In this document: piece by piece, positions 16,965 through 25,761 of the stretch
How positions within the stretch are numbered: position 1 is the first letter of the stretch
How the letters are laid out: each line of letters begins with the position of its first letter
From: Armatimonas rosea
GTDB lineage: Bacteria > Armatimonadota > Armatimonadia > Armatimonadales > Armatimonadaceae
DNA: 64,000 bases
Reading direction: 5' to 3'
Assembly (NCBI RefSeq): GCF_014202505.1
Contig: NZ_JACHGW010000005.1
Span: 1 to 64,000 of the forward strand
Notes under the pieces: generated by a model
Told to the model about the DNA's origin: nothing
What the model saw: only the letters and a program-made list of their open reading frames with translations
Databases searched by the model: none
Translations under genes and position numbers: made by a program

Positions 16965-17579
16965 CTACCGCCGCACGAGGCGAAAGGCGAAGTCCCGCCC
17001 AAGCCCCTGCTGGTAGGCGAGGGAGATCCAGAGCAGGGCAAAGGGCTCCAGGAGGCGTGCTTGGGTGAGCGGGCCGGCGTCCTGTGGCTCAAAGCCCAGC
17101 GCCTGTGCCAGCGCGTGGGCGACCGCCTTGGCCTCGGAATCGTCGCCGCAGTAGAGCATGGTCGCGGCACCGTCAGGGTAGTGCGGGTTGGCCATGTTGT
17201 CAAAGCCGGTGGTATTGAAGATCTTCACCACACGCGCCCCGGCCGCCCACTGCGCCACCAGCTCGCCGCCGGAGGTCTCGTGTCCGTGGGTGAGACCCGC
17301 GAGCTGGGGCTTGAGCGGGTTGGTGGCATCCAGCACGAGCTTACCGGAGAGTGGGCCTAGCGATCCAATCGCCGCTTCGGTAGCGGGCCAGGGGGTCGCC
17401 AGAAGGATCACATCGGCCTGCGCGGCGGCCTCGGCGGGTGTTGCGCGGGGCGCAGGGAGCGCCTGGTACTTCTCGCTCTCCGGTTCCCGGACACCAAAGA
17501 TAACGTCGTAGCCCGCGTCTACCCAGCCCCCGCCCAGAGTCGCCCCGACACTGCCGGCACCAATGACTGCAATCTTCAT
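16965..17579 (-). CDS. F420H2:NADP oxidoreductase-type NAD(P)-binding reductase
   Basis: 204 aa. N-terminal Rossmann fold with IAVIGAGSVGATLGGGW (3-19), FGVREPES as the second-strand NADP site, DVILLATPW, and LDATNPL, which are hallmarks of the FNO/NADPH-dependent F420 reductase-like family. F420 use cannot be assumed: many members reduce other substrates. It lies 7 nt after the DJ-1/PfpI gene on the same strand, so the two form a probable operon, perhaps for carbonyl or redox stress, under the divergent HxlR-type regulator. Confidence 0.86.
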   Translation of the reverse strand: MKIAVIGAGSVGATLGGGWVDAGYDVIFGVREPESEKYQALPAPRATPAEAAAQADVILLATPWPATEAAIGSLGPLSGKLVLDATNPLKPQLAGLTHGHETSGGELVAQWAAGARVVKIFNTTGFDNMANPHYPDGAATMLYCGDDSEAKAVAHALAQALGFEPQDAGPLTQARLLEPFALLWISLAYQQGLGRDFAFRLVRR

Positions 17580-17586
17580 CTTCTTC

Positions 17587-18357
17587 TTACTCCCCTAGCG
17601 CTGCGATAATCGCCCGCGCTGTCTCCGCCCCCGAGAAGTTCTGCTGGCCCGTGATCAGGTTGCCATCGCGCACCGCAAACCCACGCCAGAGCCCGGCTTG
17701 AATGTAGTTGGCCCCGAGTGCCTTGAGCTCGTCCTCGATCCGCCAGGGCATCAGGTGCGTCCCGTGCGGCAGAACTCCGTAGCTCCAGACCGCATTGTCG
17801 GCGAAGTCCTCCTCCACGTTGGCAAAGCCGGTGACGGTCTTCCCCTTGACCAGATACTCTCCCGAGGCGAGCTTGGCGTAGCGCAGGATAGCCGTGCCAT
17901 GGCACAGCGCGCAGGCGAGCTTTCCGGCCTCGTAAAACGCGACAAACTTCTCGTGGAGCGCGGTCGCACTCTCAAAGTTCACCATCGGTGCCTGCCCACC
18001 GGCGACCACGATTGCGTCGAAGTCGGCGACCGTGAGCGCACTGACCGGCTTGGTGTCCTCAACCAAGGCGGCGAGGCTTGGGGTGGCGATAAAGCCCATG
18101 CTGATCAAGTCGCTGGACGAGTAGCCGCTCGGGTCACGCGGATCGCTCATGGCATCGGGGACGCACGGGCCGCCGCTTGGGCTGAAGATCTCGACCGCGT
18201 AGCCCTTCTCGGTGAGCTCGTAGTAGGGGTGGGTGAGCTCCGCCCACCAGAAACCGACGGGGCCGCCGGTGGTGGGGGAGACAGCGGGGTTGGCGATAAC
18301 AAGGGCGACACGCTTGCGGCGCGTCGGGGTGACAGTGTTGGGGTCTTTAAGGCTCAT
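17587..18357 (-). CDS. DJ-1/PfpI family protein (Hsp31/GATase1-like)
   Basis: 256 aa. The catalytic elbow is ACALCHGTA with Cys152-His153; the upstream acid E40 lies in FWWAELTHPY as in Hsp31-like glyoxalase III/chaperones. GGPCVPD and VVAGGQAPMVN are further family segments. Likely acts on reactive carbonyls such as methylglyoxal; this is family knowledge, not seen directly. The ATG at 18355-18357 has AAGGAG about 9 nt upstream; the longer frame is discarded. It is divergent to an HxlR-type regulator whose relatives often control such redox or electrophile genes. Confidence 0.9.
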   Translation of the reverse strand: MSLKDPNTVTPTRRKRVALVIANPAVSPTTGGPVGFWWAELTHPYYELTEKGYAVEIFSPSGGPCVPDAMSDPRDPSGYSSSDLISMGFIATPSLAALVEDTKPVSALTVADFDAIVVAGGQAPMVNFESATALHEKFVAFYEAGKLACALCHGTAILRYAKLASGEYLVKGKTVTGFANVEEDFADNAVWSYGVLPHGTHLMPWRIEDELKALGANYIQAGLWRGFAVRDGNLITGQQNFSGAETARAIIAALGE

Positions 18358-18438
18358 GGGGTTTACTCCTTGGGTTTTGTGATACCCTCCTACAATCGAA
18401 ACCCGCAAGTACGCACTTTTTAGGAAGGTAGTACCCAA
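18358..18438. promoter_or_regulatory. Divergent control region of pfpI-like and hxlR-like genes
   Basis: The 80-bp region holds AAGTACGCAC and GGTAGTACCC about 20 bp apart (18407-18436); the AGTACC/GTACT-type half-sites resemble operators of the HxlR/YodB/HypR family. A minus-strand TTGCGG...GGTATCAC could be the pfpI promoter. Suggestive only. Confidence 0.35.
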
Positions 18439-18810
18439 ATAGAAACTAATAGTCCCAAGAACTCAGGCTGTCGTGAGCGTATCCACGGCTGTCCGGTTGA
18501 GACCAGCCTGGAGCTCCTGAGCGGCAAGTGGAAGCCACGCCTGCTCTGGAAGCTCTACCAGCAAGGGGTGGTGCGCTTTGGGGAGCTGCGCAAGCAGCTC
18601 CCTGAGATCACGCCCAAGATGCTCACCCAGCAGCTCCGCGAGCTGGAGAGCGATGGGCTAATTACCCGCACGGTCTACGCCGAGGTGCCGCCGAAGGTCG
18701 AGTACCGGCTGAGTGAGCTGGGGAGCACGCTCGGTCCGGTCCTCGACCAGCTCGCGGTCTGGGGAGTGGCGCACCACGAGGCGATCGTGCGCCAGCTTGC
18801 CCAGCCCTGA
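18439..18810 (+). CDS. HxlR-family winged-helix regulator, start codon unclear
   Basis: The conserved HxlR domain is complete: GCPVETSLELLSGKWKPRLLWKL (with the sensing Cys), RFGELRKQLPEITPKMLTQQLRELESDGLITR (recognition helix) and wing VEYRLSELGSTL. But the frame has no ATG, GTG or TTG before the domain: between the stop at 18421 and the first canonical internal start the only candidates are ATA at 18439 (preceded by GGAAGG, 10 nt away), ATC at 18481 and CTG. A start at the ATG of 18568 or later would delete the first helix and the conserved Cys. Either a rare start is used or there is an assembly error. About 123 aa from ATA. Confidence 0.8.
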   Translation: METNSPKNSGCRERIHGCPVETSLELLSGKWKPRLLWKLYQQGVVRFGELRKQLPEITPKMLTQQLRELESDGLITRTVYAEVPPKVEYRLSELGSTLGPVLDQLAVWGVAHHEAIVRQLAQP

Positions 18811-18820
18811 GTGGGGGGGC

Positions 18821-19726
18821 TCAGGGGCGACTGGGCGCGATGGTGATGGTCCGTGTCTCCGCGTTCCAGGTCGCGGTCTGGTCTGAGGCCAGCTCGATAA
18901 ACTCCAGAGGCACGAAGAGCGTGCCGCCTCGCACTTCGGTGGGGCTCTCCAGGCGAATCCGCTGCCCGTTTTTCTCGACCCAGCGGCTCCCGACCGCATT
19001 GCTGAGCTTTTTGTCCGGCACGGTCAGGGTGTTCTGTGTGGCATCGTAGCGGTAGCTGAAGCGCGCGACCCGTGAGAGCTGCTCCAGCGGTACCAGGACA
19101 TCGTCGCCGCGCATGTACGGCCGCGCCGCGCCAAAGGGCTCGTCGCGGCCACTCACCCGCAGGGCGATCCGGTCTTGGCCTTGGCCTCGGTCTTGTCCTT
19201 GACCCCGATCTTGGCCTCGGTCTCGGTTCTGGTCGTTGCTCCGGTCGCGCTCCCGGTTGCGTGCGACCGGCGGACGGTTCGAGCCGGAGGCGGCGTTGGT
19301 CGTGATGCTGACTTGCTGCCGGGGCTCGTCCCAGTCCACGCTGGCCCCGAGCGCCTCCCCGATAAAGCGCAGAGGAACCATCGTGCTCCCGCCAATTCGC
19401 ATCGCGGGGACGCGCAGGGCCACGCTCTGGCCGTTGACCATCGCGGTATTGCTCCCGAGCGTCAGCTGGATATCGCGCTGGCCCATGTGTGCTTTGACAG
19501 TCTGGGTCGCCTCGTTCCAGCTAATGTCCGCTCCGATCTCCTCAAGGACGCCACGCAGAGGAACCAGTATCCGGCCATCGCGGCGCTGCGGGTGCGTGTC
19601 TGCGAAAGCGACCGAGTTCCCATTGACCCGCACCGAGATCTCTTGGGCCCGTGCTGATGCCTGAAGGAGGGGAATCATCCCCAGTGTTGCGATAGCAAGT
19701 GCTATCGATGTTTTTCGTCGTGTCAT
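18821..19726 (-). CDS. Exported copper-amine-oxidase-N-like (stalk) domain protein
   Basis: 301 aa. Signal peptide MTRRKTSIALAIATLGMIPLLQASARAQ. Two or three copper amine oxidase N-terminal-like domains: RVNGNSVAF...RDGRILVPLRGVLEEIGADISWNE...QTVKA, MRIGGSTMVPLRFIGEALGASVDWDEPRQQVSI, and a C-terminal GGTLFVPLEFIELASDQTATWNAETRTITI. A hydrophilic Arg/Asp/Gln linker with DRGQGQ repeats (about 190-225) joins the halves. Such domains are usually cell-envelope modules without catalysis. The ATG is set by AAGGAG 7 nt upstream; the longer frame is discarded. Confidence 0.88.
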   Translation of the reverse strand: MTRRKTSIALAIATLGMIPLLQASARAQEISVRVNGNSVAFADTHPQRRDGRILVPLRGVLEEIGADISWNEATQTVKAHMGQRDIQLTLGSNTAMVNGQSVALRVPAMRIGGSTMVPLRFIGEALGASVDWDEPRQQVSITTNAASGSNRPPVARNRERDRSNDQNRDRGQDRGQGQDRGQGQDRIALRVSGRDEPFGAARPYMRGDDVLVPLEQLSRVARFSYRYDATQNTLTVPDKKLSNAVGSRWVEKNGQRIRLESPTEVRGGTLFVPLEFIELASDQTATWNAETRTITIAPSRP

Positions 19727-19804
19727 TGTAGTCTCCTTGGCACTACGTATGGTCGGGAGGAGTGCAAGGTTCCTTAGGAAATGCGAGTGTGCTATCCTGA
19801 GCCC

Positions 19805-20689
19805 ATGAGCGATCCACAAAAGCGAGTCGGGCTGATCGGGCTGGGCCTGGTGGGCTCGGCGCTGGCGGAGCGGTTTCTGGCGCACGGCTACCAGGTGGTT
19901 GGCTACGATCTCGACACCGAAAAGCGCAAGGCACTGGTCGAGCGGGGCGGCATTGGAGCGGGGAGCCCCGCGGCAGTCACGGAGCGGGTGGAGCGGCTCG
20001 TGCTCTCACTTCCCACAACCGAGGTGGTTTTAGACGTCCTAGGCGGAGCTTCCGGGATTCTCGCCGCGAGTTCGCTGCCCACAACTATCCTGGACACCAC
20101 CACAGGCGACCCGAGCGAGACCGAGGCACTGGCGGCGGCACTGGCCACGCGGGGAATTGCCTACATGGACACGGCGATCTCCGGCTCCAGCAAACAGGTG
20201 CGTGGCGGCGAGGCGACCCTCCTCGTGGGGGGCACTCCCGCCGCCTACGCCGCCAGCGCCGACCTCCTTGCCTGTGTCACCGACCGTGTTTTCCACCTTG
20301 GTTCCGCCGGGAGTGGGAGCCGTGCGAAGCTGGCAACCAACCTGATTCTGGGACTCAACCGCGCCGCCCTCGCCGAGGGGCTGGTCTTTGCGGAGGCACT
20401 GGGGCTGGATCTCGCGGTATTTCTTGACGTGCTCAAAAACTCTCCGGCGTACTCCGTGGCGGTGGACATAAAAGGAGAAAAGATGCGCACGGGCGAATTT
20501 ACCCCTGAGTCGAGGGTCCTACAGCACAAAAAAGATGTGGGGCTGATCCTGGCCGCCGCCCATGCTACGGGGCAGGAGCTACCCCTGAGCCAGGTGCACC
20601 ACACACTCCTTACCGAGGCTGTGGAGGCAGGGGAGGGCGAGCTCGACAATGCGGTTATCATTGAGGCAATTCGGAGGAAACGACGATGA
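19805..20689 (+). CDS. Beta-hydroxyacid dehydrogenase (3-hydroxyisobutyrate dehydrogenase type)
   Basis: 294 aa NAD(P)-dependent dehydrogenase. Motifs: dinucleotide fold VGLIGLGLVGSALAERFLAHG, substrate-binding segment MDTAISGSSKQVRGGEATLLVGG (family D-A-P-V-S-G-G variant, here D-T-A-I-S-G-S), and catalytic Lys in AKLATNLIL. The weak match to DAPVSGG leaves the substrate open (3-hydroxyisobutyrate, tartronate semialdehyde, succinic semialdehyde). GTGCTATCCTGAGCCC precedes the ATG with no Shine-Dalgarno sequence. It overlaps the next gene by 4 bp (ATGA). Confidence 0.9.
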   Translation: MSDPQKRVGLIGLGLVGSALAERFLAHGYQVVGYDLDTEKRKALVERGGIGAGSPAAVTERVERLVLSLPTTEVVLDVLGGASGILAASSLPTTILDTTTGDPSETEALAAALATRGIAYMDTAISGSSKQVRGGEATLLVGGTPAAYAASADLLACVTDRVFHLGSAGSGSRAKLATNLILGLNRAALAEGLVFAEALGLDLAVFLDVLKNSPAYSVAVDIKGEKMRTGEFTPESRVLQHKKDVGLILAAAHATGQELPLSQVHHTLLTEAVEAGEGELDNAVIIEAIRRKRR

Positions 20690-21987
20690 AAAAGCAAGCG
20701 ATTTTGACACTGGCACTTCTCGGCATGCTCGTCGCGGGCGCGGCACTCCCCCAGCAGAAAGTGGACCGGGAGACAAAGGTCCGCGACGATAAGAAAAAGC
20801 TGGAGGCGAGCGGCTACTGGCACTACAACGACCTTCCCGCCGCGTTTGCGGAGGCGAGGGCCACGGGCAAGCCCATTGTCGTGGTGCTACGCTGCATCCC
20901 CTGCGAGGAGTGCGTGAAGCTCGACGACGACGTGATCGAGGCGAATGCGCAGATGAAGGCGCTCCTGGATAAGTTTGTGCGGGTGCGGCAGATCTCCACC
21001 AATGGCCTGGATCTCTCCCTCTTCCAGTACGACACCGATCAGAGCTTTGCGGTCTTTCTGCTCAACGCCGATGGGACGATCTACGGGCGCTACGGGACAC
21101 GCTCGCACCGCACGGAGTGGCAGGGCGATGTCTCGGTGGAGGGGATGGCCAAGGCGCTCGAAGGGGCGCTGGCGCTCCACAAAGACTACCCGAAGAACAA
21201 GGCCAAGCTTGCCGCCAAACGCGGCCCCGCCCCGGAGTTTGCCAAGCCCGAGCTGTTTCCGTCGCTGCGGGCCAAGTACACGCCGTTCCTCAACTACGAA
21301 GGGAAGGTAGTGCCGAGCTGTATCCACTGCCACCAGATTAGCGATGCCCAGAAGGAGCTCGCGATCCAGCGCCACCAGCTCACCGACTCCGTGCTCTACC
21401 CCTACCCGCACCCCAAGTCCTTCGGCCTGATCCTCGACCCCAAAGAGCGCCCCACCGTGCTCAAGACCGCTCCCGGCAGCGATGCCCAAAAGGCGGGGCT
21501 CCTGCCCGGGGATGTGATTGCCACGCTCGACGGCCAGCCGCTGCTCTCCCTGGCAGACATGCAGTGGGTTCTCAATACCACGCCTGCCAGCGGGGCGAGC
21601 CTGACATTGGGGATCGTGCGGGCGGGCAAGCCCAAGACATTGACCCTGACCCTCCCCGATGGCTGGCGCAAGCGCGACGATATCTCGTGGCGGGTGAGTA
21701 CCTGGGGGCTACGCCGGGCCGCGCTCGGCGGGATGAAGCTCGATCCCAACCCGGGAGGCCAGGGCCTGCTGGTGGCCAATGTTGGGCAGTACGCGCCGCA
21801 CGACCTCGCCAAGAAAGCCGGCGTGCTCAAGGGGGATATCTTGGTGGGCTTCGATACCTTCACCAACCCCACCCGCGAGGTCGAGCTGATCGCCCACGCC
21901 CTCCAGGTCAAGCGTCCCGGCGACACGGTTCCCCTGACCCTGCTCCGCAACGGCCAGACCGTCAAGACCAGCTTTGTGCTGCCGTAA
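20686..21987 (+). CDS. Exported thioredoxin-like, CxxCH and double-PDZ protein
   Basis: 433 aa. Signal peptide (MKKQAILTLALLGMLVAGAAL). Residues about 50-165 resemble a thioredoxin fold with C70-I-P-C73 (plus C76) in place of the usual CxxC. At 212-216 is CIHCH, a c-type haem attachment motif, or a second redox/metal site if no haem is attached. Two PDZ domains follow (about 235-320, containing AQKAGLLPGDVIATLDGQPL, and about 340-430, containing AKKAGVLKGDILVGFD). It probably acts in the periplasm as a redox or protein-quality factor. Translationally coupled (ATGA) to the dehydrogenase upstream, though a functional link is not obvious. Confidence 0.8.
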   Translation: MKKQAILTLALLGMLVAGAALPQQKVDRETKVRDDKKKLEASGYWHYNDLPAAFAEARATGKPIVVVLRCIPCEECVKLDDDVIEANAQMKALLDKFVRVRQISTNGLDLSLFQYDTDQSFAVFLLNADGTIYGRYGTRSHRTEWQGDVSVEGMAKALEGALALHKDYPKNKAKLAAKRGPAPEFAKPELFPSLRAKYTPFLNYEGKVVPSCIHCHQISDAQKELAIQRHQLTDSVLYPYPHPKSFGLILDPKERPTVLKTAPGSDAQKAGLLPGDVIATLDGQPLLSLADMQWVLNTTPASGASLTLGIVRAGKPKTLTLTLPDGWRKRDDISWRVSTWGLRRAALGGMKLDPNPGGQGLLVANVGQYAPHDLAKKAGVLKGDILVGFDTFTNPTREVELIAHALQVKRPGDTVPLTLLRNGQTVKTSFVLP

Positions 21988-22915
21988 CCCGCGCGAGCTG
22001 GAAGCTCCAGAGCCAGCGCATCGTCTCGACGGTCTCTGGCTTGGAGCACCACTCTAGCGGGACATGAAGGCACTGCTCCACGGAGAGCTTCCAGTCCGAC
22101 TGGGCTAGCTCCCAGGAGTAGTCGGGCTGGGCGAAGGTGTCGAACCAGCGCCGCAGGACCGCGTCCTCATGGGCCGCGCGGGCGTCCTCAGGCCACCAGA
22201 GGATGAGAAAGTACGCCAGATCGTAGGCCGCGACTCCGTAGGTCAGCGACCAGTCAAAGGGCTGCCGGTCGAGAAAATAAACGGGCGACTCGGCAGCTTT
22301 TGGCGTGAGGATATTGGTGGAGTTGAGGTCGCCGTGGAGCAGGCTCATCCCGACCGGGTGACTCCAGCGCGCACGGAGGGCGGCTTCATGGGCACCAAAG
22401 CGCTCGGCAAAGGCGCGACCCGTTGCCTGCTCCAAGGGGACGACTCCCGGACGAATCTCCGCAAAGTAGCGCTCCCAGGTCGCGTTATCGGGGATAGGCT
22501 GCGCGCCCGTGTGGTGCCGGTGCAGCCGCCCCAGCGCCTCGGCGACGGCGAGGCCATATTCAAGCGTGGGAGGCGCATCGCGGCGGTTGTGGTGGGTCTC
22601 GGAGAGATCGTCGAGCAGGAGATGGTAGCCCACCGCCGGGTCGAACTGGGCATCGTAGCAGCGCACCAGAGGCGGGTCGGGGAGGGTGCGGTAGTCCTGG
22701 GTGTAGAACGCCACCTCGGAGGGCCCAAATGTCTCCCCCAGGCAGAGCTTGAGACGAAGCGATTTTTGCTCACCACTAGCGAGCGTGACGGTCAGTGGCA
22801 CCTGGCTCGACCAGTTGCTCGACTCGGTTCGGGCGACAAAATCCACCACGGGCTCGTTGAGCACGGCGCTGAGCCAGCCAAGCGAGAGCTCGTCCGCACT
22901 TGTTATGACACGCAA
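21962..22915 (-). CDS. Aminoglycoside-phosphotransferase/CHK-like kinase
   Basis: 317 aa protein-kinase-like fold. Brenner motif LLHGDLNSTNIL (catalytic Asp), followed by YFLDRQPFDW where the metal-binding Asp precedes R-Q, as in the EcKinase/CHK kinase-like group. The N-terminal lobe contains SLRLKLCL. Likely phosphorylates a small molecule; substrate unknown. TTG start at 22913-22915 is supported by AAGGAG 8 nt upstream and TATGCT further up. The C-terminus overlaps the convergent PDZ gene by 26 bp. Confidence 0.85.
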   Translation of the reverse strand: MRVITSADELSLGWLSAVLNEPVVDFVARTESSNWSSQVPLTVTLASGEQKSLRLKLCLGETFGPSEVAFYTQDYRTLPDPPLVRCYDAQFDPAVGYHLLLDDLSETHHNRRDAPPTLEYGLAVAEALGRLHRHHTGAQPIPDNATWERYFAEIRPGVVPLEQATGRAFAERFGAHEAALRARWSHPVGMSLLHGDLNSTNILTPKAAESPVYFLDRQPFDWSLTYGVAAYDLAYFLILWWPEDARAAHEDAVLRRWFDTFAQPDYSWELAQSDWKLSVEQCLHVPLEWCSKPETVETMRWLWSFQLARVTAAQSWS

Positions 22916-23008
22916 CTTCTCTTCTCCTTGGGGTTACTGTAGCATAGGGCCAACCAAAATTGGGATTGCGGGTATGCTCTAGAAAGTTACGAGGAGGAGG
23001 AAAGCGTC

Positions 23009-23992
23009 ATGGATGTCGTTGTAGGAATCGTGATCGGGGTGATCGCCTGGATTCTGGTGCGCTGCGTGCTCACTGGGTTCTACACGGTCGATCAGAACCA
23101 GCGTGCGGTGAAGACGGTCTTCGGGCGGGCGCAGCGGGTGGGGGAGCTGACCACGCTCGACGATCCCATTGCGGAGTCGCTGACGGCGGACCAGCGTGAG
23201 CGCTACACCTACCCGCAGGTGCAGGTGATCCCGCCCGGCGGGCCGTACTTCAAGTGGCCCTGGGAGCAGATCCATAAGGTCTCGGTCGCGACGGAGACCG
23301 TCAACATGGCCTACGATCCCCAGAACCCATCGGCAAACCAGATGGGCACTCTGCTGGAGGCGGTGACCAAGGACCAGCTCAACACGGGGCTCACCGGGCA
23401 GATTCGCTTCCAGGTCTCGGAGCGCAACCTCTATGCCTATATCTTTGGGGTGACCAACCCGATCGCCCACGTGATGGGCTACTTTGTCTCGGTCTTGCGT
23501 GAGCGGATCGCGACCTTCGAGGCACCCGCGGCGGCCAACCACGACGAGACCCTCGACGCGGCATCGGTGGAGGGAATCTCCATCAACGACCTGCGCAAGA
23601 ACCTGCGCGACCTCAATGAGCACATGGACCAGGAGTGCCAGTGCTCCGCAGCGCGCTACGGAATTACCCTGGACGCGTCCCTGATCACCGGGATCGACCC
23701 GCCCGCCGAGGTGGAGTCCGCGCTCGCGGCGATCAACACGGCCCACAACCATGTCTCGTCGGATATCAGCCTGGCCACCGCCGCCGCCGACCAGCGCATC
23801 GTGGAGTCCCGCCGCGCGGTCGAGATCGAGACACTCAAGGCCGAGGCCGAGGTCGAGCCCCTGCGACGGCTAGCCGCACAGCTCACCGAGCTCCAGGCAA
23901 CGGGCAAGTCCGCGATGCTCGCCTATGTCCGCAATGCCAAGCTCGCGCTCTTTAGCAACGCTCGGCGGGTCATCACGGAGGTGAAGCCATGA
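23009..23992 (+). CDS. SPFH/Band 7 membrane protein 1 (HflK-like)
   Basis: 327 aa. One N-terminal membrane anchor (VVVGIVIGVIAWILVRCVL) and an SPFH domain starting FYTVDQNQRAVKTVFGRAQ, followed by PGGPYFKWPWEQIHKVSVATETVNM. The C-terminal third is a coiled-coil (ESRRAVEIETLKAEAEVEPLRRLAAQL). Such proteins form membrane scaffold rings, for example around FtsH. The GAGGAGGAGG Shine-Dalgarno site is strong. It overlaps a second SPFH gene by 4 bp, so the two likely form a hetero-oligomer in the manner of HflK/HflC. Confidence 0.9.
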   Translation: MDVVVGIVIGVIAWILVRCVLTGFYTVDQNQRAVKTVFGRAQRVGELTTLDDPIAESLTADQRERYTYPQVQVIPPGGPYFKWPWEQIHKVSVATETVNMAYDPQNPSANQMGTLLEAVTKDQLNTGLTGQIRFQVSERNLYAYIFGVTNPIAHVMGYFVSVLRERIATFEAPAAANHDETLDAASVEGISINDLRKNLRDLNEHMDQECQCSAARYGITLDASLITGIDPPAEVESALAAINTAHNHVSSDISLATAAADQRIVESRRAVEIETLKAEAEVEPLRRLAAQLTELQATGKSAMLAYVRNAKLALFSNARRVITEVKP

Positions 23993-24924
23993 TCCTGGTC
24001 TACGCGATTGTAACCTTCTTTGTCCTCCTGATCGGGGGACCGATCCTGCTGGGCGTGGCGCGCCTGCTGGGAATCTATACGATTGTTCGCGAGCGCCGCT
24101 GCCATGTCTACATGCTCTTTGGGCAGGTTATCGGCACGATCGACGAGCCAGGGCTCTGCTTTCTCTGGCCGCGGCTGGGCTGGCGGGCGCTCCTGATCGC
24201 GGGCTTTGGCAAGTGCCACGTGATCGACCTGCGCCTCGACCAGGAGTACCTGCGGAGCGCGCCGGTCAACTCGGAAGAGGGGGCTCCGATGGGCATTGGG
24301 ATCTGGTACGAGATGTACATCAGCGATCCTGTGGCCTATCTCTTCAAAAACTCCGACCCACGCGGCTCGCTGGCGGCCAATGTCAGCAACTCCACCGTGC
24401 GCTGTCTGAGCAACCTCCCACTGGCTCGGATGCTGATCGACCGGCATAGCATGAGCAAGACGGTCCGTGATGAGGTGACCCCCAAGTCCCACGAGTGGGG
24501 CTACAAGCTGGGCTCGATCTACATCCGCAAGGTCCACTTCCGCGACCCGGAGATGATCCGTCAGATTGAGAGCAAGGTGGTCAACCGCCTGCGCCAGGTC
24601 ACCGCGGCGATCAAGCAGGACGGGATCAACCAGGTGAGCATCATCACCAGCACCGCCGAGCGTCAGGCCGCGGTCGAGTTTGGAAAGGCCGCCGCCGTGC
24701 GCCCCGCGATTGTCGGAAAGGCCATGGCTGAGATCAGCGCCGACCCCGAGATCGCCTCCGCGCTGTTCGAGCTCTTGGAGACCCAGCGCATTGTCGAGAG
24801 CGGTGCCAACCTCACCCTGATCCAGGGGCAGAGCACCGCCAACGACCTCATGACCGGCTTGCTCGCGTCAATCCCCGGCAACGAGTCGGCGGCGGCTCCC
24901 GCCAAACCGCCCGTCAAACGGTAG
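23989..24924 (+). CDS. SPFH/Band 7 membrane protein 2 (HflC-like)
   Basis: 311 aa. N-terminal hydrophobic anchor (MILVYAIVTFFVLLIGGPILLGVARLLG), then SPFH core: IVRERRCHVYMLFGQVIGTIDEPGLCFLWPRLG and CHVIDLRLDQEYLRSAPVNSEEGAPMGIGIWYEMYISDPVAYLFKN. The C-terminal helical part (ERQAAVEFGKAAAVRPAIVGKAMAEI) ends in a Pro/Ala tail. Translationally coupled to the preceding SPFH gene; the pair probably assembles together. No protease gene adjoins. Confidence 0.9.
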   Translation: MILVYAIVTFFVLLIGGPILLGVARLLGIYTIVRERRCHVYMLFGQVIGTIDEPGLCFLWPRLGWRALLIAGFGKCHVIDLRLDQEYLRSAPVNSEEGAPMGIGIWYEMYISDPVAYLFKNSDPRGSLAANVSNSTVRCLSNLPLARMLIDRHSMSKTVRDEVTPKSHEWGYKLGSIYIRKVHFRDPEMIRQIESKVVNRLRQVTAAIKQDGINQVSIITSTAERQAAVEFGKAAAVRPAIVGKAMAEISADPEIASALFELLETQRIVESGANLTLIQGQSTANDLMTGLLASIPGNESAAAPAKPPVKR

Positions 24925-25023
24925 CCGGGCGGATCGCGTGGACGGTAAACGTCCCGCTATGGGGCGCGTTGCGCCGCCTCCTCGTTCCTCGTCGGTAGTT
25001 TGGTGCGGGATCTTGTCCCGGCA

Positions 25024-25761
25024 TCAAATGTCATCGAGAAACCGAAGCTGGCTTCGGTACTCGCGGAGGGCGGGGAGGTCGAGGGAGGCGAGGAGGTGGG
25101 TCTCTTCACTCCCCGCATCGGCGAGAATCTCTCCGTGCCAGTCCACGAGCAGGCTGCGGCCGGGGAAGGTGAAGAAGGGGTCGGTGCCGCAGCGGTTTAC
25201 CCCCAGAAAGTAGGCCTGGTTCTCGATCGCACGGGCCTGCAGGAGCCGAACCCAGTGGTGGGCACGCGCCGCGGGCCAGCTCGCGATCACGAGATAGAGC
25301 TCGGGGCGGCAGATTCCCGCGACACTGCGAAAGACCTCGGGGAAGCGCAGGTCGTAGCAGATAAAGGGCGCGACCGTCGTCTCACCCCAGCCAAAGACCG
25401 CCCACTGCGAGCCCGCTTGGTAGATCTCCCCCCCGACCCGAAAGGGCTTGAGCTTGCTGTAGCGGTGCAGGAGCTTGCCATCGGGGCCAAAGACCAGCGC
25501 TTGGTTGCGCTTGCCAATCGCCGCGCCCCCCACCAGCGTGATCTGCCAGCGCTTGGCGAGCTGCGCCAGAAACCGACTGGTCGGCCCCTTGTGTGGCTCG
25601 CTCGCCTCCGGGCTCATCGAGAATCCCGTCGCAAACATCTCCGAGAGCACGACCAGGGTGCCCGGCTCCGGGCTGGCCTCGGTGAGGAGCTGCTCCACCT
25701 TGGCGAAGTTCGCCTCGCGATCCTCCCAGGCGATATCGAACTGAAGGGCTAAGACTTTCAT
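25024..25761 (-). CDS. Nitrilase-superfamily amidohydrolase (omega-amidase-like)
   Basis: 245 aa carbon-nitrogen hydrolase with Glu41 (VLSEMFATGF), Lys103 (YSKLKPFRVGGE) and Cys135 (FICYDLRFPEVFR). The CYDLRFP segment and FRxxGE after the Lys fit the YafV/omega-amidase (Nit2-like) branch, which hydrolyses alpha-ketoglutaramate or other amides. Third gene of a tightly overlapping minus-strand operon (SGNH hydrolase, PhyH oxygenase, this gene), each joined by ATGA. The 99 nt between it and the SPFH gene hold nothing recognisable. Confidence 0.92.
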   Translation of the reverse strand: MKVLALQFDIAWEDREANFAKVEQLLTEASPEPGTLVVLSEMFATGFSMSPEASEPHKGPTSRFLAQLAKRWQITLVGGAAIGKRNQALVFGPDGKLLHRYSKLKPFRVGGEIYQAGSQWAVFGWGETTVAPFICYDLRFPEVFRSVAGICRPELYLVIASWPAARAHHWVRLLQARAIENQAYFLGVNRCGTDPFFTFPGRSLLVDWHGEILADAGSEETHLLASLDLPALREYRSQLRFLDDI

